Assembly (NCBI RefSeq): GCF_002142215.1
Contig: NZ_NAST01000006.1
Location: forward strand, 54,496 to 118,495
DNA length: 64,000 bases
Direction of reading: 5' to 3'
From: Gilliamella sp. N-G2
Lineage (GTDB): Bacteria; Pseudomonadota; Gammaproteobacteria; Enterobacterales; Orbaceae
Both the position numbers and the translations under genes were made by a program. Position 1 is the first letter of the stretch. Every line of letters starts with the position of its first letter. This document shows, piece after piece, positions 20,613 to 33,081 of this stretch. A model generated the notes under the pieces. That model had not been told where the DNA came from, ran no database searches, and saw only the letters and a program-made list of their open reading frames with translations.

Positions 20613-21566
20613 TTATTCATCACTCCTTAATGAAATTTCGCCACCGATAAACGCCTTGGTTTCGCCATTTTGTTCTAAAAGTAATGCACCCTGCTCATTG
20701 ATACCTTTAGCAACACCGCGGATCACATTGTCACCAATTAATAATTTAACTGGGCGATTAACAAAATTGTCAAGTCGTTGCCAATCATTAAGAAATGGTG
20801 TTAGACCGTGTTGTTCAAAGTCACGAAGTTTGGTTTTGAGGTTTTTAGCTACCTTTGCTACCAGCAAATTGCGATCAACTTTACCTAAATTAGCCCATTT
20901 TTGGTTGACGATGTTGGGATCGGGGTTGGTCATCATTAAGTTGACCCCCACACCAATAACAACATGCGCGCAATCACCGGTTTTACCCGCAAGTTCGACT
21001 AATATGCCTGCAAGTTTTTGATCATCAAGATACAAATCATTAGGCCATTTAACTTTGATATCTTGATTAGAGATTTCCCGTAATGTATCAGCCATCACAA
21101 TACCAACCACTAAACTTAGTCCCATAGCAGCTGCAATACCTTGATCAAGTCGCCAATACATCGAAAAGTAAAGATTACTGCCAAACGGTGCGAACCATTG
21201 TCGCCCTCGTCTACCTCGAGCTTTAGATTGAAACTCGGCTACACAACTGTCACCTGTTTGTAATTTTTCAATATTATTTAATAGATATTGGTTGGTCGAG
21301 TCGATGATCGGCAACACCTCTACATGACTATCCTCACCATAATTTTCGTCGATTTTGACTTTATCGAGTAAGTCAATTGGTGATGCTAAACAGTAACCTT
21401 TACCTTGTACGGATGATAAGGTGATGCCCCAATCTCGTAGTACTTTGATATATTTGTTGATGCCAGCACGGGTAATGCCAAATTGGTTGGCAAGCTCCTC
21501 ACCTGAGTGAAACTGTCCATCAGCTAATATATTGATTAATTTCAATGGATTTTGGTTACTGCGCAT
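20613..21566 (-). CDS. birA: Biotin-protein ligase and biotin operon repressor BirA
   Basis: The 317-residue protein has the full two-function architecture: an N-terminal winged helix (about 1-65; GEELANQFGITRAGINKYIK) for DNA binding, then the ligase domain with the biotinyl-AMP loop ARGRRGRQWFAPFGSNLYFS near residue 113 and KWPNDLYLDDQKLAGIL. It attaches biotin to the acetyl-CoA carboxylase carrier protein and, loaded with biotinyl-AMP, represses biotin genes. GAGGA precedes the ATG at 21566. It is the last gene of the run murB, ycaD-like, birA. Confidence 0.96.
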   Translation of the reverse strand: MRSNQNPLKLINILADGQFHSGEELANQFGITRAGINKYIKVLRDWGITLSSVQGKGYCLASPIDLLDKVKIDENYGEDSHVEVLPIIDSTNQYLLNNIEKLQTGDSCVAEFQSKARGRRGRQWFAPFGSNLYFSMYWRLDQGIAAAMGLSLVVGIVMADTLREISNQDIKVKWPNDLYLDDQKLAGILVELAGKTGDCAHVVIGVGVNLMMTNPDPNIVNQKWANLGKVDRNLLVAKVAKNLKTKLRDFEQHGLTPFLNDWQRLDNFVNRPVKLLIGDNVIRGVAKGINEQGALLLEQNGETKAFIGGEISLRSDE

Positions 21567-21573
21567 TCAATCC

Positions 21574-22686
21574 TCACTTTTTGAGCAATAATAAAACAAC
21601 AAAATAGAGTGAAATTATAGCAAAACTAATAAATAAGTAAGTATTGCTTAATGTGTCCATTATAAAAGCTATCACTGCCGGAGCAACTAGACTACCGAGT
21701 GTATTGGTTAATAGCATGGATTGGTTCATCGATACAATTTCTTGTTTGCGAACACATGAGCAAGCCCACGCCATGGAGATTGGATAAATGGTGTAAATGG
21801 TGGCACCAAGTAGAATAATGGCTAATACACCATAAACGTTGAATATCAGCAAGCCACAGGCGATCATCATGAAAATTGATTCAACTAGCAATACAATACG
21901 ACGACCAAACCTATCTGCACACCAGTTAGCCGGCATTTGGGCAATCACACCAGAAAGTATTAGTAGTACCATCCAATTGGCGACTTCATTATCGGTATAA
22001 CCTAAGTGAGAGTAGTAAGCAGGCATTAGTGAATAAAGTGACCCAATTAACATACCTGCGATAGCACAACCAATTAAACCAACTCGAGAAGGTTTGTATA
22101 ATATCATTGGCATAATATTGAAACTGCTTTTTTTCTTTTTCGGCAATTTATAGTGAGTTAGCAATATAAATAAAATAGCTAATCCCATTAGTACTGCAAT
22201 CACTAAGCCAAAATAGAGTACCTCTTGCGGAAAATATTGCAGCAGAGCTTGCCCTAATACAGTGCCTAAATAGTAGGTAGTGAGATAGACCGCCAACATT
22301 TTGCCGCGGGTACGCACCGTACCGGTAACTAAGATACAACTTTCAATCACCACCCAAGTGACAGCACAAGCGATCCCAATGAAAAATCGCCAGATCGCCC
22401 AACTGTAAAAATCCATTGAGAAGCTTAAACCAATAGTCGCAATTGCAAAGATAATACAACTGTAGGTGTAAGTGAATCTAGCATTAAATCGGCTAATAAA
22501 CCAATTTGCCATAATGGTACCTACTAAGTTACCTGTAAAGTAGCTTGAGCCAACTAAGCCTATCTGCCCTAGCGAAAATTCTTCACGCACAAGCCAGAGT
22601 GGCACTTGGGTATTGAGTGCCGATAAAGCGATGGTAACAAATAGTAAACTCGTTAATAAAATAGGAAATGAATACGAATGTTTCAT
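21574..22686 (-). CDS. ycaD: MFS transporter of the YcaD family
   Basis: A 370-residue MFS protein with about 12 membrane segments. It resembles E. coli YcaD (382 aa) strongly in the N-terminal half: LSALNTQVPLWLVREEFSLG, GSSYFTGNLVGTIMANWFI, the WRFFIGIACAVTWVVIESC segment and RTRGKMLAVYLTTYYLGTVL. The substrate of YcaD is unknown. The gene is placed between murB (36 bp upstream of its start) and birA (7 bp downstream of its stop), so it is probably co-transcribed with both; in E. coli murB and birA are adjacent and ycaD lies elsewhere. Confidence 0.85.
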   Translation of the reverse strand: MKHSYSFPILLTSLLFVTIALSALNTQVPLWLVREEFSLGQIGLVGSSYFTGNLVGTIMANWFISRFNARFTYTYSCIIFAIATIGLSFSMDFYSWAIWRFFIGIACAVTWVVIESCILVTGTVRTRGKMLAVYLTTYYLGTVLGQALLQYFPQEVLYFGLVIAVLMGLAILFILLTHYKLPKKKKSSFNIMPMILYKPSRVGLIGCAIAGMLIGSLYSLMPAYYSHLGYTDNEVANWMVLLILSGVIAQMPANWCADRFGRRIVLLVESIFMMIACGLLIFNVYGVLAIILLGATIYTIYPISMAWACSCVRKQEIVSMNQSMLLTNTLGSLVAPAVIAFIMDTLSNTYLFISFAIISLYFVVLLLLKK

Positions 22687-22722
22687 AAGTTTGTAAATAA
22701 TTTTGTTGTTTTTAGGACGTAT

Positions 22723-23733
22723 TTATAAAAATTTATCCACGTCAATTTCACCTGTCGCTCCCATAAATCGAATTTCAGGCGATAGGTGCACCGAGAATTT
22801 TTGCAATACTGCATTGATGATATAACGCGCTAATGCGACAACATCTTGCGCGGTCGCATTATCTTTATTGACTAATACCAAAGCTTGTTGTTGGTGCACT
22901 GCTGCACCACCAATTTGGTATCCTTTTAGACCACACTGATCAATTAACCAACCGGCAGCTAATTTTATTTGATCTGCTGTTTGTGGATATATAGGCATTG
23001 TTGGGTATTTTTCAAGTAGTTTATCCGCAAGTGTTTTCTCGACTATCGGATTTTTAAAGAAGCTTCCACCATTACCTAGTACATTAGGATCAGGCAATTT
23101 GCTTCGACGGATTTCACACACTTTATCAAAGATCATTTTAGGGGTGACACTATTTGCATCAAAATTTCTTAATTCACCATAAGTTAGTACTGGATTCCAC
23201 TGTTTTGATAATTTGATACCAACATAGACAACTGCATAATCATTAGCATATTTTTGTTTGAAGATGCTTTCACGATAGCCATATTGACCATCAGTGACAG
23301 TAATAATTTTACCGGTTGCAAATTCAAGTAATTCAACATAATCCGCCACTTTTTGAAATTCAACCCCATATGCGCCAATATTTTGGATGGGTGCAGAACC
23401 AACACAACCAGGTATTAAAGCCAAGTTTTCAAGGCCAGGGATGTTCTGGTTAATAGTGTTGGCAACTAAATCATGCCAATATTCGCCGGCCCCCACTTTT
23501 AAATGCCAGTGAGTCGCGGTTTCGGTTATGGTTAATCCTTTAATTCGATTAACTATGATTGTACCAACAAAATTTTCAGTAAATAATGTATTACTGCCTT
23601 GTCCAATAATTATAAAAGGTTGATTATCGAGATTGTTTTTCCAAACTTGCATTAGTTGTTCAACAGTTGTGACTGTTTCGACCCGGTTGGCATAAACATC
23701 TAGAGCAAATGTATTAGGAATTTTTTGGTTCAT
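22723..23733 (-). CDS. murB: UDP-N-acetylenolpyruvoylglucosamine reductase MurB
   Basis: The 336-residue flavoprotein (E. coli 342 aa) reduces UDP-GlcNAc-enolpyruvate to UDP-MurNAc with NADPH, the second committed step of peptidoglycan synthesis. The FAD-binding motifs IIGQGSNTLFT near residue 41 and PGCVGSAPIQNIGAYG near 108 are present, as is the catalytic serine segment GNGGSFFKNP near residue 225. The long C-terminal domain and QNIGAYG mark type I MurB. The gene leads the murB, ycaD-like, birA run and is divergent from deoB. Confidence 0.97.
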   Translation of the reverse strand: MNQKIPNTFALDVYANRVETVTTVEQLMQVWKNNLDNQPFIIIGQGSNTLFTENFVGTIIVNRIKGLTITETATHWHLKVGAGEYWHDLVANTINQNIPGLENLALIPGCVGSAPIQNIGAYGVEFQKVADYVELLEFATGKIITVTDGQYGYRESIFKQKYANDYAVVYVGIKLSKQWNPVLTYGELRNFDANSVTPKMIFDKVCEIRRSKLPDPNVLGNGGSFFKNPIVEKTLADKLLEKYPTMPIYPQTADQIKLAAGWLIDQCGLKGYQIGGAAVHQQQALVLVNKDNATAQDVVALARYIINAVLQKFSVHLSPEIRFMGATGEIDVDKFL

Positions 23734-24204
23734 TAATGACTACCTTTTATAAAAAATACTTTTAAATTCAATTAAACCAATATTATTTGACGTTTTTGTG
23801 CAAATTTAGCTTTTAAAAGTATCAAATCAATGGCTTTATCAATATTTGATAAAGCACTTTATTCAATAATGGTTTACTTATTTGCTATATTAACACAATG
23901 CAAAATGATCTTTTATGCATTAAACTATTTTTTACTGATCTTCACTATTTATTTGTTGATAAAAAAGTCAAAAGATTAGACAAATAGTCTACAAATAAAA
24001 TCATATCCCTTTTTTGTTTTTTTTTATCATGTATTATAACTACGATCTTTTGTATAAATTTATTTATAATCTATTTTACTCAACCTTTATGGTAGATGTT
24101 ATTTTTTTTAAAAATTCGAGAAATAAGTGATCGATCACGGTTTTAAATGACTTTATGGTTTATATAAGATCATAGCTATATTTAGTAGAGATTTAGAGGA
24201 AATT
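23734..24204. promoter_or_regulatory. Divergent murB/deoB control region with two palindromes
   Basis: These 471 bp carry no gene. Two clear dyads are seen: TAGAC-AAATA-GTCTA at 23977-23991 and the perfect GTGATCGATCAC at 24127-24138, 66 bp before the deoB ATG. The second resembles a CRP site but its half-sites are 4 bp apart instead of 6, so a different regulator is more likely. Both are good candidates for nucleoside-responsive operators; no regulator gene is adjacent. Confidence 0.4.
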
Positions 24205-25434
24205 ATGAAAAGAGTTTTTATTATGATCCTTGATTCCTTTGGGATCGGTGGTGCAGAAGATGCAAAAAAATATGGCGATGAAGGCTCAAATACTTTAGGT
24301 CATATTGCCGAAGCTTGTGCTTTAGGTAAAGCAGATCATGGTCGACAAGGCCCATTAAAATTACCTAATTTAGGAAAATTAGGTCTGATCGAGGCCGCTT
24401 ATGAATCTACGGGTACATATCCTAAAGGAATGGCTACCGAAGGTGATGTAATTGGTGCTTATGGCTATGCCAGTGAAATTTCATCAGGTAAAGATACACC
24501 ATCAGGTCACTGGGAAATCGCTGGCGTTCCTGTGCTGTTTGATTGGGGTTACTTTACTAATACTATTAACAGCTTTCCTCAAGAGTTATTAGATAAGATT
24601 GTTAAACGTGCTAATTTGCCGGGCTATCTCGGTAATTGCCATTCATCGGGTACTGTGATTCTTGATGAGCTTGGCCTTGAACATATGGCTACGGCTAAAC
24701 CTATTTTTTATACCTCTGCTGATTCAGTTTTTCAAATTGCCTGCCATGAAGAGACTTTCGGTTTAGATAAGCTTTATGAAGTGTGTGAAATTGCTCGTGA
24801 TGAACTTAATAAAGGCGACTATAATATCGGCCGCGTTATTGCTCGACCATTTTTAGGTAATAAACCGGGTGAATTTATCCGTACCGGTAATCGCCATGAT
24901 TTAGCTGTTGAACCACCAGCACCGACGATGATTAAAAAATTGGTTGATGAAAAACAAGGTAACGTTGTGTCCATCGGTAAAATTGCTGATATTTACGCCG
25001 AGGTAGGTATAACAAAGAAAGTGAAAGCAACTGGCATTGAAGCACTATTTAATGCTTCACTTGATGAAATTAAACAAGCCAAAGACAATACCATTGTATT
25101 TACCAATTTTGTTGATTTTGACTCATCATACGGCCACAGACGTGACGTTGCTGGTTATGCTGCAGCATTAGAATATTTTGACCGCCGTTTACCTGAAATG
25201 TTAGAACTGATTCAACCCGGTGATCTATTAATTATTAGTGCCGATCATGGTTGTGATCCTACTTGGACGGGAACAGATCATACTCGTGAACATATTCCTG
25301 TTATAGTTTATGGTGATAGCGTTCCTGCTGGGTCATTAGGTCATCGAAAAACATTTGCAGATATAGGACAAAGTGTTGCGGATTATTTTGATTTATCACC
25401 GATGGATTATGGTGAATCATTTATTCGCAAATAG
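24205..25434 (+). CDS. deoB: Phosphopentomutase DeoB
   Basis: The 409-residue enzyme interconverts (deoxy)ribose 1-phosphate and 5-phosphate, linking nucleoside phosphorolysis to central metabolism. It belongs to the alkaline phosphatase superfamily; metal-binding blocks [12 protein letters not shown] near the N-terminus, [14 protein letters not shown] near residue 95 and [20 protein letters not shown] near 345 are intact. GAGGAAATT precedes the ATG. It opens a long plus-strand run of nucleoside genes and is 57 bp before deoD. deoC, which would split deoxyribose 5-phosphate, is not in the window. Confidence 0.97.
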   Translation: MKRVFIMILDSFGIGGAEDAKKYGDEGSNTLGHIAEACALGKADHGRQGPLKLPNLGKLGLIEAAYESTGTYPKGMATEGDVIGAYGYASEISSGKDTPSGHWEIAGVPVLFDWGYFTNTINSFPQELLDKIVKRANLPGYLGNCHSSGTVILDELGLEHMATAKPIFYTSADSVFQIACHEETFGLDKLYEVCEIARDELNKGDYNIGRVIARPFLGNKPGEFIRTGNRHDLAVEPPAPTMIKKLVDEKQGNVVSIGKIADIYAEVGITKKVKATGIEALFNASLDEIKQAKDNTIVFTNFVDFDSSYGHRRDVAGYAAALEYFDRRLPEMLELIQPGDLLIISADHGCDPTWTGTDHTREHIPVIVYGDSVPAGSLGHRKTFADIGQSVADYFDLSPMDYGESFIRK

Positions 25435-25491
25435 TAAACTGTTTTTTTGTTAGTGTAGTAACTTATTTTAGAAATAAATCAGGAGAGTTAA

Positions 25492-26208
25492 ATGCCTACC
25501 CCACATATTAACGCCGCCGATGACGCTTTCGCTCAAACGGTTTTGATGCCCGGCGATCCATTACGCGCTAAGTTTATTGCCGAAACTTTTTTAGAGAATG
25601 CTAAAGAAGTAACCAATGTTAGAGGAATGTTAGGTTTTACCGGTGACTATAAAGGTAAACAAGTTTCCGTGATGGGGCATGGAATGGGTATTCCATCTTG
25701 TTCTATCTATACAACTGAATTGATTAAGTTTTATGGTGTTAAAAACATCATTCGTATCGGTTCCTGTGGCGCCATCAGCCCCGATGTCAATCTTGGTGAT
25801 GTGGTTATTGGTATGGGTGCCTGCACTGATTCAAAAGTCAATCGGTTACGTTTTAAAGATCATGATTTTGCTGCGATTGCTGATTTTGGTTTAATTTGTA
25901 ATGCAGTTAATGCTGCTAAACAATTAGATGTTAATGTGAAAGTGGGTAATCTTTTTTCTGCTGATCTATTTTATAGTGTTGAGCCAGATCTTTTCGATAT
26001 CATGGAAAAATACAATATTCTAGGTGTCGAAATGGAAGCTGCTGGTATTTACGGTGTAGCAGCAGAATACGGAGCTAAAGCATTAGCAATCTGTACAGTT
26101 TCAGATCATATTCGCAAAGGCGAAGCTATGTCATCTGAACAGCGCCAGCTGGGTTTTAAAGAGATGATTACTGTTGCTTTAGAGTCGGTATTACTGAATT
26201 CAAATTAA
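25492..26208 (+). CDS. deoD: Purine nucleoside phosphorylase DeoD
   Basis: The 238-residue protein (E. coli 239) is a hexameric-type PNP that cleaves inosine, guanosine, adenosine and their deoxy forms with phosphate. The phosphate-binding [12 protein letters not shown] near residue 20, the [13 protein letters not shown] segment, RIGSCGAI and the catalytic aspartate in [10 protein letters not shown] near residue 203 are present. GGAGAG precedes the ATG. The terminator at 26212-26238 separates deoBD from nupG. Confidence 0.97.
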   Translation: MPTPHINAADDAFAQTVLMPGDPLRAKFIAETFLENAKEVTNVRGMLGFTGDYKGKQVSVMGHGMGIPSCSIYTTELIKFYGVKNIIRIGSCGAISPDVNLGDVVIGMGACTDSKVNRLRFKDHDFAAIADFGLICNAVNAAKQLDVNVKVGNLFSADLFYSVEPDLFDIMEKYNILGVEMEAAGIYGVAAEYGAKALAICTVSDHIRKGEAMSSEQRQLGFKEMITVALESVLLNSN

Positions 26209-26211
26209 ATT

Positions 26212-26238
26212 AATGGCAGAATTTCTGCCATTTTTTTT
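26212..26238 (+). terminator. Rho-independent terminator after deoD
   Basis: AATGGCAGA (26212-26220) pairs with TCTGCCATT (26224-26232) over ATT and continues into a run of T residues. Confidence 0.88.
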
Positions 26239-26400
26239 ATTTAAAAAATATATAAATTTTACATTGGCTGTTATTAAACAATTTTAACCGTTAATGTGTT
26301 TATCGTTATAACTAGCGTTTTGATAGTCATAACAAATTTTATTTATTCATTAATTTTTATCTTATAGGTTAGAAAAGAGCTCATTTAATAAGGAATCGAA

Positions 26401-27654
26401 ATGAATACCAAGCTACAACTGAAAGTTATATTATTCTTACAATTTTTTATCTGGGGGAGTTGGCTAATTACCTTAGGCTCCTATATGATGATTAAATTAA
26501 AATTTACTGGTATTGAAGTTGGCGCCGTATATGGCACTATGGGTATTGCTTCAGTCTTTATGCCTAGTCTGCTTGGTATCGTAGCTGATAGATGGATACC
26601 AGCTAATCGCTTATATGTGTTATGCCATCTGATTGGCGCAGTAACCTTATTTATCGCTGCATCTATCACATCGCCATTTTTGATGATGATTGTGATGCTT
26701 ATACATTGCCTTGCATTTATGCCAACCATTGCAATTTCTAATTCAATTTCCTACTCTTGCTTAGAATCACAAGGATTAGACGTTATCGAACAGTTCCCTG
26801 CTATTCGAATCTTCGGCACTATCGGCTTTATCGTAGCAATGTGGATGGTTAGCTTTATGCAGTTAGAACTTAGTAATATGCAACTTTATATTGCAGCTGC
26901 TAGTTCAGTTTTATTAAGTCTCTATTCATTAACCTTACCTTTAATTGAAGTTGCAAAAAATGATGGCAAAGAAAAGTCTATTGTAAGTTCATTAGGTTTA
27001 GATGCATTTGTATTATTAAAACAACCTAGATTGGCTATCTTCTTTTTATTTGCTGTATTATTAGGTGGGATTTTACAAATTACTAATACTTTTGGTAATC
27101 CGTTTCTACATGACTTCGACAAAGTACCAGAATATGCTGATAGCTTAGTGGTTAAATTCCCATCAGTGTTATTATCTATTTCACAAATTTCGGAAGTTGT
27201 ATTTATCTTATTTGTACCATTTTTTATGAAAAAACTTGGTATTAAATATGTCATGTTAATCAGTATGCTGGCATGGGTTGCTCGTTTTGGTTTATTTGCT
27301 TATGGCGATCCATCACCATTCGGCTTTGTGCTATTACTGTTATCGATGATCGTTTATGGTTGTGCCTTTGATTTCTATAATATTTCTGGCTCAATGTATG
27401 TTGAAAAAACAGTATCACCTAACATCCGTAACAGTGCTCAAGGTTTATTTATGACAATGACTAACGGTATTGGTGCTTATTTAGGTTCAATGATTAGCGG
27501 TATTGTTGTTGATCACTATACTTCAGAAACGGGTATTGATTGGCATAATGTATGGCTTGTTTTTGCAGGTTATTCACTTGTGCTTGCTATTATTTTTGTT
27601 TTCATTTTCCAAAATGATACTACTGAGCAAAAAACCGCAACCATTAGCAGTTAA
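26401..27654 (+). CDS. nupG: Nucleoside:H+ symporter NupG
   Basis: The 417-residue protein matches E. coli NupG (418 aa) along its whole length: LQFFIWGSWLITLGSYM at the N-terminus, GIASVFMPSLLGIVADRW, IRIFGTIGFIVAMW, and the C-terminal half FDFYNISGSMYVEKTVSP. It is an inner-membrane carrier of the NHS family, with 12 predicted segments, importing purine and pyrimidine nucleosides with protons. It lies between deoD and add, each separated by a terminator-like stem, so it is probably expressed from its own promoter. Confidence 0.96.
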   Translation: MNTKLQLKVILFLQFFIWGSWLITLGSYMMIKLKFTGIEVGAVYGTMGIASVFMPSLLGIVADRWIPANRLYVLCHLIGAVTLFIAASITSPFLMMIVMLIHCLAFMPTIAISNSISYSCLESQGLDVIEQFPAIRIFGTIGFIVAMWMVSFMQLELSNMQLYIAAASSVLLSLYSLTLPLIEVAKNDGKEKSIVSSLGLDAFVLLKQPRLAIFFLFAVLLGGILQITNTFGNPFLHDFDKVPEYADSLVVKFPSVLLSISQISEVVFILFVPFFMKKLGIKYVMLISMLAWVARFGLFAYGDPSPFGFVLLLLSMIVYGCAFDFYNISGSMYVEKTVSPNIRNSAQGLFMTMTNGIGAYLGSMISGIVVDHYTSETGIDWHNVWLVFAGYSLVLAIIFVFIFQNDTTEQKTATISS

Positions 27655-27989
27655 CTAAAATAAGATTCAGGTCAAATAACCTTCTTTGACTTGAAATATT
27701 CAATTAATATTAAAGTAAATAGTTGAATCAGATTATTAGCTAATAACTTGATAACATCAACAATTAGGCAACCGTTAATTAGTTGCCTAATTCTTAACTA
27801 GGCTAAAATGTTACCAGCCTCACAGAAATTTGATAAGTCACACAAAATGTATGGAAAATAAGTGTCTTATCAAGGTAAAATAAAACGCTTGTAAATAGGG
27901 CTTCAATTCGGCTTTTATTACTTAAATCAATTACCGAAATATGACTATTACAAGTGCCCTATAAGCACAATTGAACAGATTAGAACTAG
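27655..27989 (+). promoter_or_regulatory. Region between nupG and add: stem-loop and CRP-like site
   Basis: No gene lies in these 335 bp. A perfect 11-bp stem, AATTAGGCAAC (27762-27772) and GTTGCCTAATT (27782-27792), follows nupG and may end its transcript although no T run follows. At 27809-27824 the sequence TGTTA-CCAGCC-TCACA fits the CRP core TGTGA-N6-TCACA with one mismatch, 165 bp before add; this would fit catabolite control of nucleoside use. Confidence 0.4.
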
Positions 27990-29159
27990 ATGAATAAACA
28001 AATAATCCCAAAAGTTATACTTCATGAGCATGTAGAAGGCAGTATTACTCCCTTTATGGCTAAAAAACTAGCCGATAAAAATCATCTACCTTTTCCTGAT
28101 TCATTGTGTTATCAAATCGGCGATTATAATGAGATAGAGTATAAAAATGGTCGATATAATTATGATGAATCTGACTTTGTTTCATTTATCCAAACCTATG
28201 ATACTGTTTCTAATTTTGTGAAAAATCCTGACGATTATTACCTAATTACCTACGATTTTTTAAGTAGAAATGCTAAACAAGGGTTAATTTATTGCGAATT
28301 ATTTCTGTCACCTTATCATATTTGTGCAACAGAAAACCAAGGTAAAGTTGTTTGGGATCAAGCAAGATTTCAACAAACACTAAATCAAATGGATAAAGCG
28401 ATTATCGATGTCCAAAAAGAGCATAATATAACGGTACGATATCATGTTATTGGCGTACGCCATCTTGGCGCCGATATAGTATACGAGACATTACAATTTA
28501 TTGAGAATAATCCGCATCCATTTATTACTGGATTTAATATTGCCGGCAATGAAAAAGCTGGACATTTTGATGATTTTGAAAAAGCTCATCAACTTGCTGA
28601 AAAATTAAATTTAAAAAAATCCTACCATGCAGGTGAAATTGATTCGGCTGAAAGTATTATTCAAGCTTTAAAACATGGTGCAAATCGTATCGGGCACGGT
28701 ATCGCGGCAATTGAAGATGAGAGCTTGATTAAACAATTAGTTGATAACGAAATCACGTTAGAAATAGCTCTCACCAGTAATCGTATTTTAGTCAATAATT
28801 TACATGGTGATATTCATAATCACCCAATTCGACAACTTTATGATAAAGGGGTAAGAATTACCCTTAATACCGACGATGCTGGTATTTTTGGTACCGATAT
28901 CGAAAAAGAGTATCTGCTAGCCGAGCAAGCGTTTCATTTTTCACGTTTGGAATTATTTGATATTACCCTTTGTGGAATTGATGCCGCATTCGTTGAGTCT
29001 AACGAAAAAACACGTTTATTAAACGAAGTTTTATCTTGTTTTAACAACAATGATAAACGATCTTTACAACAAGCAATTAATACTAACCAGTATCATCCGG
29101 CTATTATTGCCAGATTTAAAAAATACCAAGATTTATTATTACAAAATATTAATGGATAA
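27990..29159 (+). CDS. Adenosine deaminase family protein
   Basis: The 389-residue protein has all landmarks of the zinc-dependent adenosine/adenine/AMP deaminase family: an N-terminal HxH in PKVILHEHVEGSI, SYHAGE near residue 213 with the catalytic glutamate, ANRIGHG, and TLNTDDAGIFGT. It should convert adenosine and deoxyadenosine to inosines, feeding DeoD. It is longer than E. coli Add (333 aa), with extra sequence after the first motif (around residues 35-60) and in the helical region before HAGE, so a separate subfamily is possible and I leave the symbol blank. It starts the run add, cpdB, cdd, pdp, ushA. Confidence 0.88.
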   Translation: MNKQIIPKVILHEHVEGSITPFMAKKLADKNHLPFPDSLCYQIGDYNEIEYKNGRYNYDESDFVSFIQTYDTVSNFVKNPDDYYLITYDFLSRNAKQGLIYCELFLSPYHICATENQGKVVWDQARFQQTLNQMDKAIIDVQKEHNITVRYHVIGVRHLGADIVYETLQFIENNPHPFITGFNIAGNEKAGHFDDFEKAHQLAEKLNLKKSYHAGEIDSAESIIQALKHGANRIGHGIAAIEDESLIKQLVDNEITLEIALTSNRILVNNLHGDIHNHPIRQLYDKGVRITLNTDDAGIFGTDIEKEYLLAEQAFHFSRLELFDITLCGIDAAFVESNEKTRLLNEVLSCFNNNDKRSLQQAINTNQYHPAIIARFKKYQDLLLQNING

Positions 29160-29185
29160 CCGTATCAGAAAAATAGGAAATAAAT

Positions 29186-31586
<2,401 letters not shown>

Positions 31587-31750
31587 TTTTATTATTGAAC
31601 TATGTAATTGAACTATGTAATTTAGCAATATTGAAAAATAAAAAAAGCGATTGATGATAATTAACCAAGATTAGCACAATCATCAATCCAAATTTTGGAT
31701 GAGAAGAATATAATCCTAATTTGCTTTATAGATATTAAGAGAGATGTGTA
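31587..31750 (+). promoter_or_regulatory. Leader of pdp with overlapping hairpins and a tandem repeat
   Basis: A 13-bp unit beginning ATTGAACTA is present twice in tandem at 31594-31619. GATTGATGAT (31649-31658) pairs perfectly with ATCATCAATC (31679-31688), and ATCCAAA (31686-31692) pairs with TTTGGAT (31694-31700). The two hairpins share 31686-31688 and so compete to a small degree. Neither is followed by a T run. They could be a processing or attenuation signal between cdd and pdp; this is inference. Confidence 0.35.
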
Positions 31751-33052
31751 ATGAGATTTGTAGATATTATTGAAAAAAAACGTGATGGCAATGCTCTAAC
31801 AACCGAAGAGATTCAATTTTTTATAACCAACTATACCAATGGTTCTATTCCTGATTATCAAGTCAGTGCCCTACTGATGGCGATTTATTATCAAGGTATG
31901 ACTTCAAAAGAGTGTGCTGACTTAACTAGTGCGATGATGTATTCAGGTGATACCGTTGACCTATCCTCAATTAAAGGTATTAAAGTCGATAAGCATTCAA
32001 CGGGTGGTGTGGGCGATACAACTACGTTAGTATTAGCACCATTAGTTGCAGCATTAGATATTCCAGTAGCTAAAATGTCAGGTCGTGGATTAGGCCATAC
32101 AGGCGGAACGACAGACAAATTTGAAACCGTACCTGGTTTTAAAATTGAATTAGATAAACAAGAATTTATCGATCAAGTTAATCAAAAAGGTGTCGCTGTC
32201 ATTGGTCAATCTGGCAACTTAACCCCTGCTGATAAAAAACTTTATTCATTACGTGACGTAACAGGTACGGTTAACTCTATTCCTCTTATTGCTAGCTCAA
32301 TTATGAGTAAAAAACTTGCAGCTGGTGCAGATGCTATTGTTTTAGATGTTAAAACTGGTGACGGCGCTTTAATGAAAAGCATGGAAGACTCAGAAAAATT
32401 AGCTCATGAAATGGTCAATATTGGTAATCAAATTGGTCGTAGGACTATGGCTATTATCTCTGATATGTCTCAACCGTTAGGCTATGCTATTGGTAATGCA
32501 TTAGAAGTTAAAGAAGCCATAGATACTTTAAATGGCCATGGCCCTGCTGATTTAACTGAACTCGTTTTAACGCTTGGCAGTCAAATGGTGGTATTAGCCA
32601 ATAAAGCTAAAACATTAGATGAAGCAAGAGAAAAACTACAAGAAGTGATTAAAAATGGTAAGGCTATTGAAAAATTTAAAACGCTAATTGGGGCTCAAGG
32701 TGGTGATAGTTCGGTGGTTGATCATCCGGAAAAATTAGCTAATGCTCCTTACCAAATTGATTTACCAGCACAAAAAGCAGGTTATGTATCACGGATTATT
32801 GCAGACCAAATTGGTATTGCTGCGATGCAACTGGGTGCAGGTCGAGCAACTAAAGAAGATGTTATCGATCCTGCGGTTGGTATCGTACTACATAAAAAAG
32901 TCGGCGATAAAGTTGAAGTAGGTGAAGCACTGTTAACTATTCACGCAAGTAGTGATCGTATTGATGCAATTAAACAAAAACTGTATGACAATATTACTAT
33001 TAGTGATAGCGCTGAACAGCCACAATTAATTTTTAAAGTAATTACGGAATAG
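31751..33052 (+). CDS. pdp: Pyrimidine-nucleoside phosphorylase, Firmicutes-like
   Basis: The 433-residue enzyme splits uridine, deoxyuridine and thymidine with phosphate. The family signature [14 protein letters not shown] is near residue 80, followed by [14 protein letters not shown], and the C-terminal alpha/beta domain ([13 protein letters not shown]) is complete. Much of the sequence matches Bacillus Pdp as I know it (for example [45 protein letters not shown]), more closely than enterobacterial thymidine phosphorylase DeoA. I therefore use pdp. It sits in a run with the Bacillus-type cdd. Ribosome site: AAGAGAG before ATG. Confidence 0.92.
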   Translation: MRFVDIIEKKRDGNALTTEEIQFFITNYTNGSIPDYQVSALLMAIYYQGMTSKECADLTSAMMYSGDTVDLSSIKGIKVDKHSTGGVGDTTTLVLAPLVAALDIPVAKMSGRGLGHTGGTTDKFETVPGFKIELDKQEFIDQVNQKGVAVIGQSGNLTPADKKLYSLRDVTGTVNSIPLIASSIMSKKLAAGADAIVLDVKTGDGALMKSMEDSEKLAHEMVNIGNQIGRRTMAIISDMSQPLGYAIGNALEVKEAIDTLNGHGPADLTELVLTLGSQMVVLANKAKTLDEAREKLQEVIKNGKAIEKFKTLIGAQGGDSSVVDHPEKLANAPYQIDLPAQKAGYVSRIIADQIGIAAMQLGAGRATKEDVIDPAVGIVLHKKVGDKVEVGEALLTIHASSDRIDAIKQKLYDNITISDSAEQPQLIFKVITE

Positions 33053-33081
33053 CTTTAATAAATACGGATTCAGGAGGCATC

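Noticed and set aside
20605..21021. A 138-codon open frame opposite birA
   Set aside because: Lies fully antisense to a complete, well-recognised birA and has no family features.
24127..24138. GTGATCGATCAC as a CRP site before deoB
   Set aside because: Half-sites are separated by 4 bp; CRP needs 6. Kept only as an unassigned palindrome.
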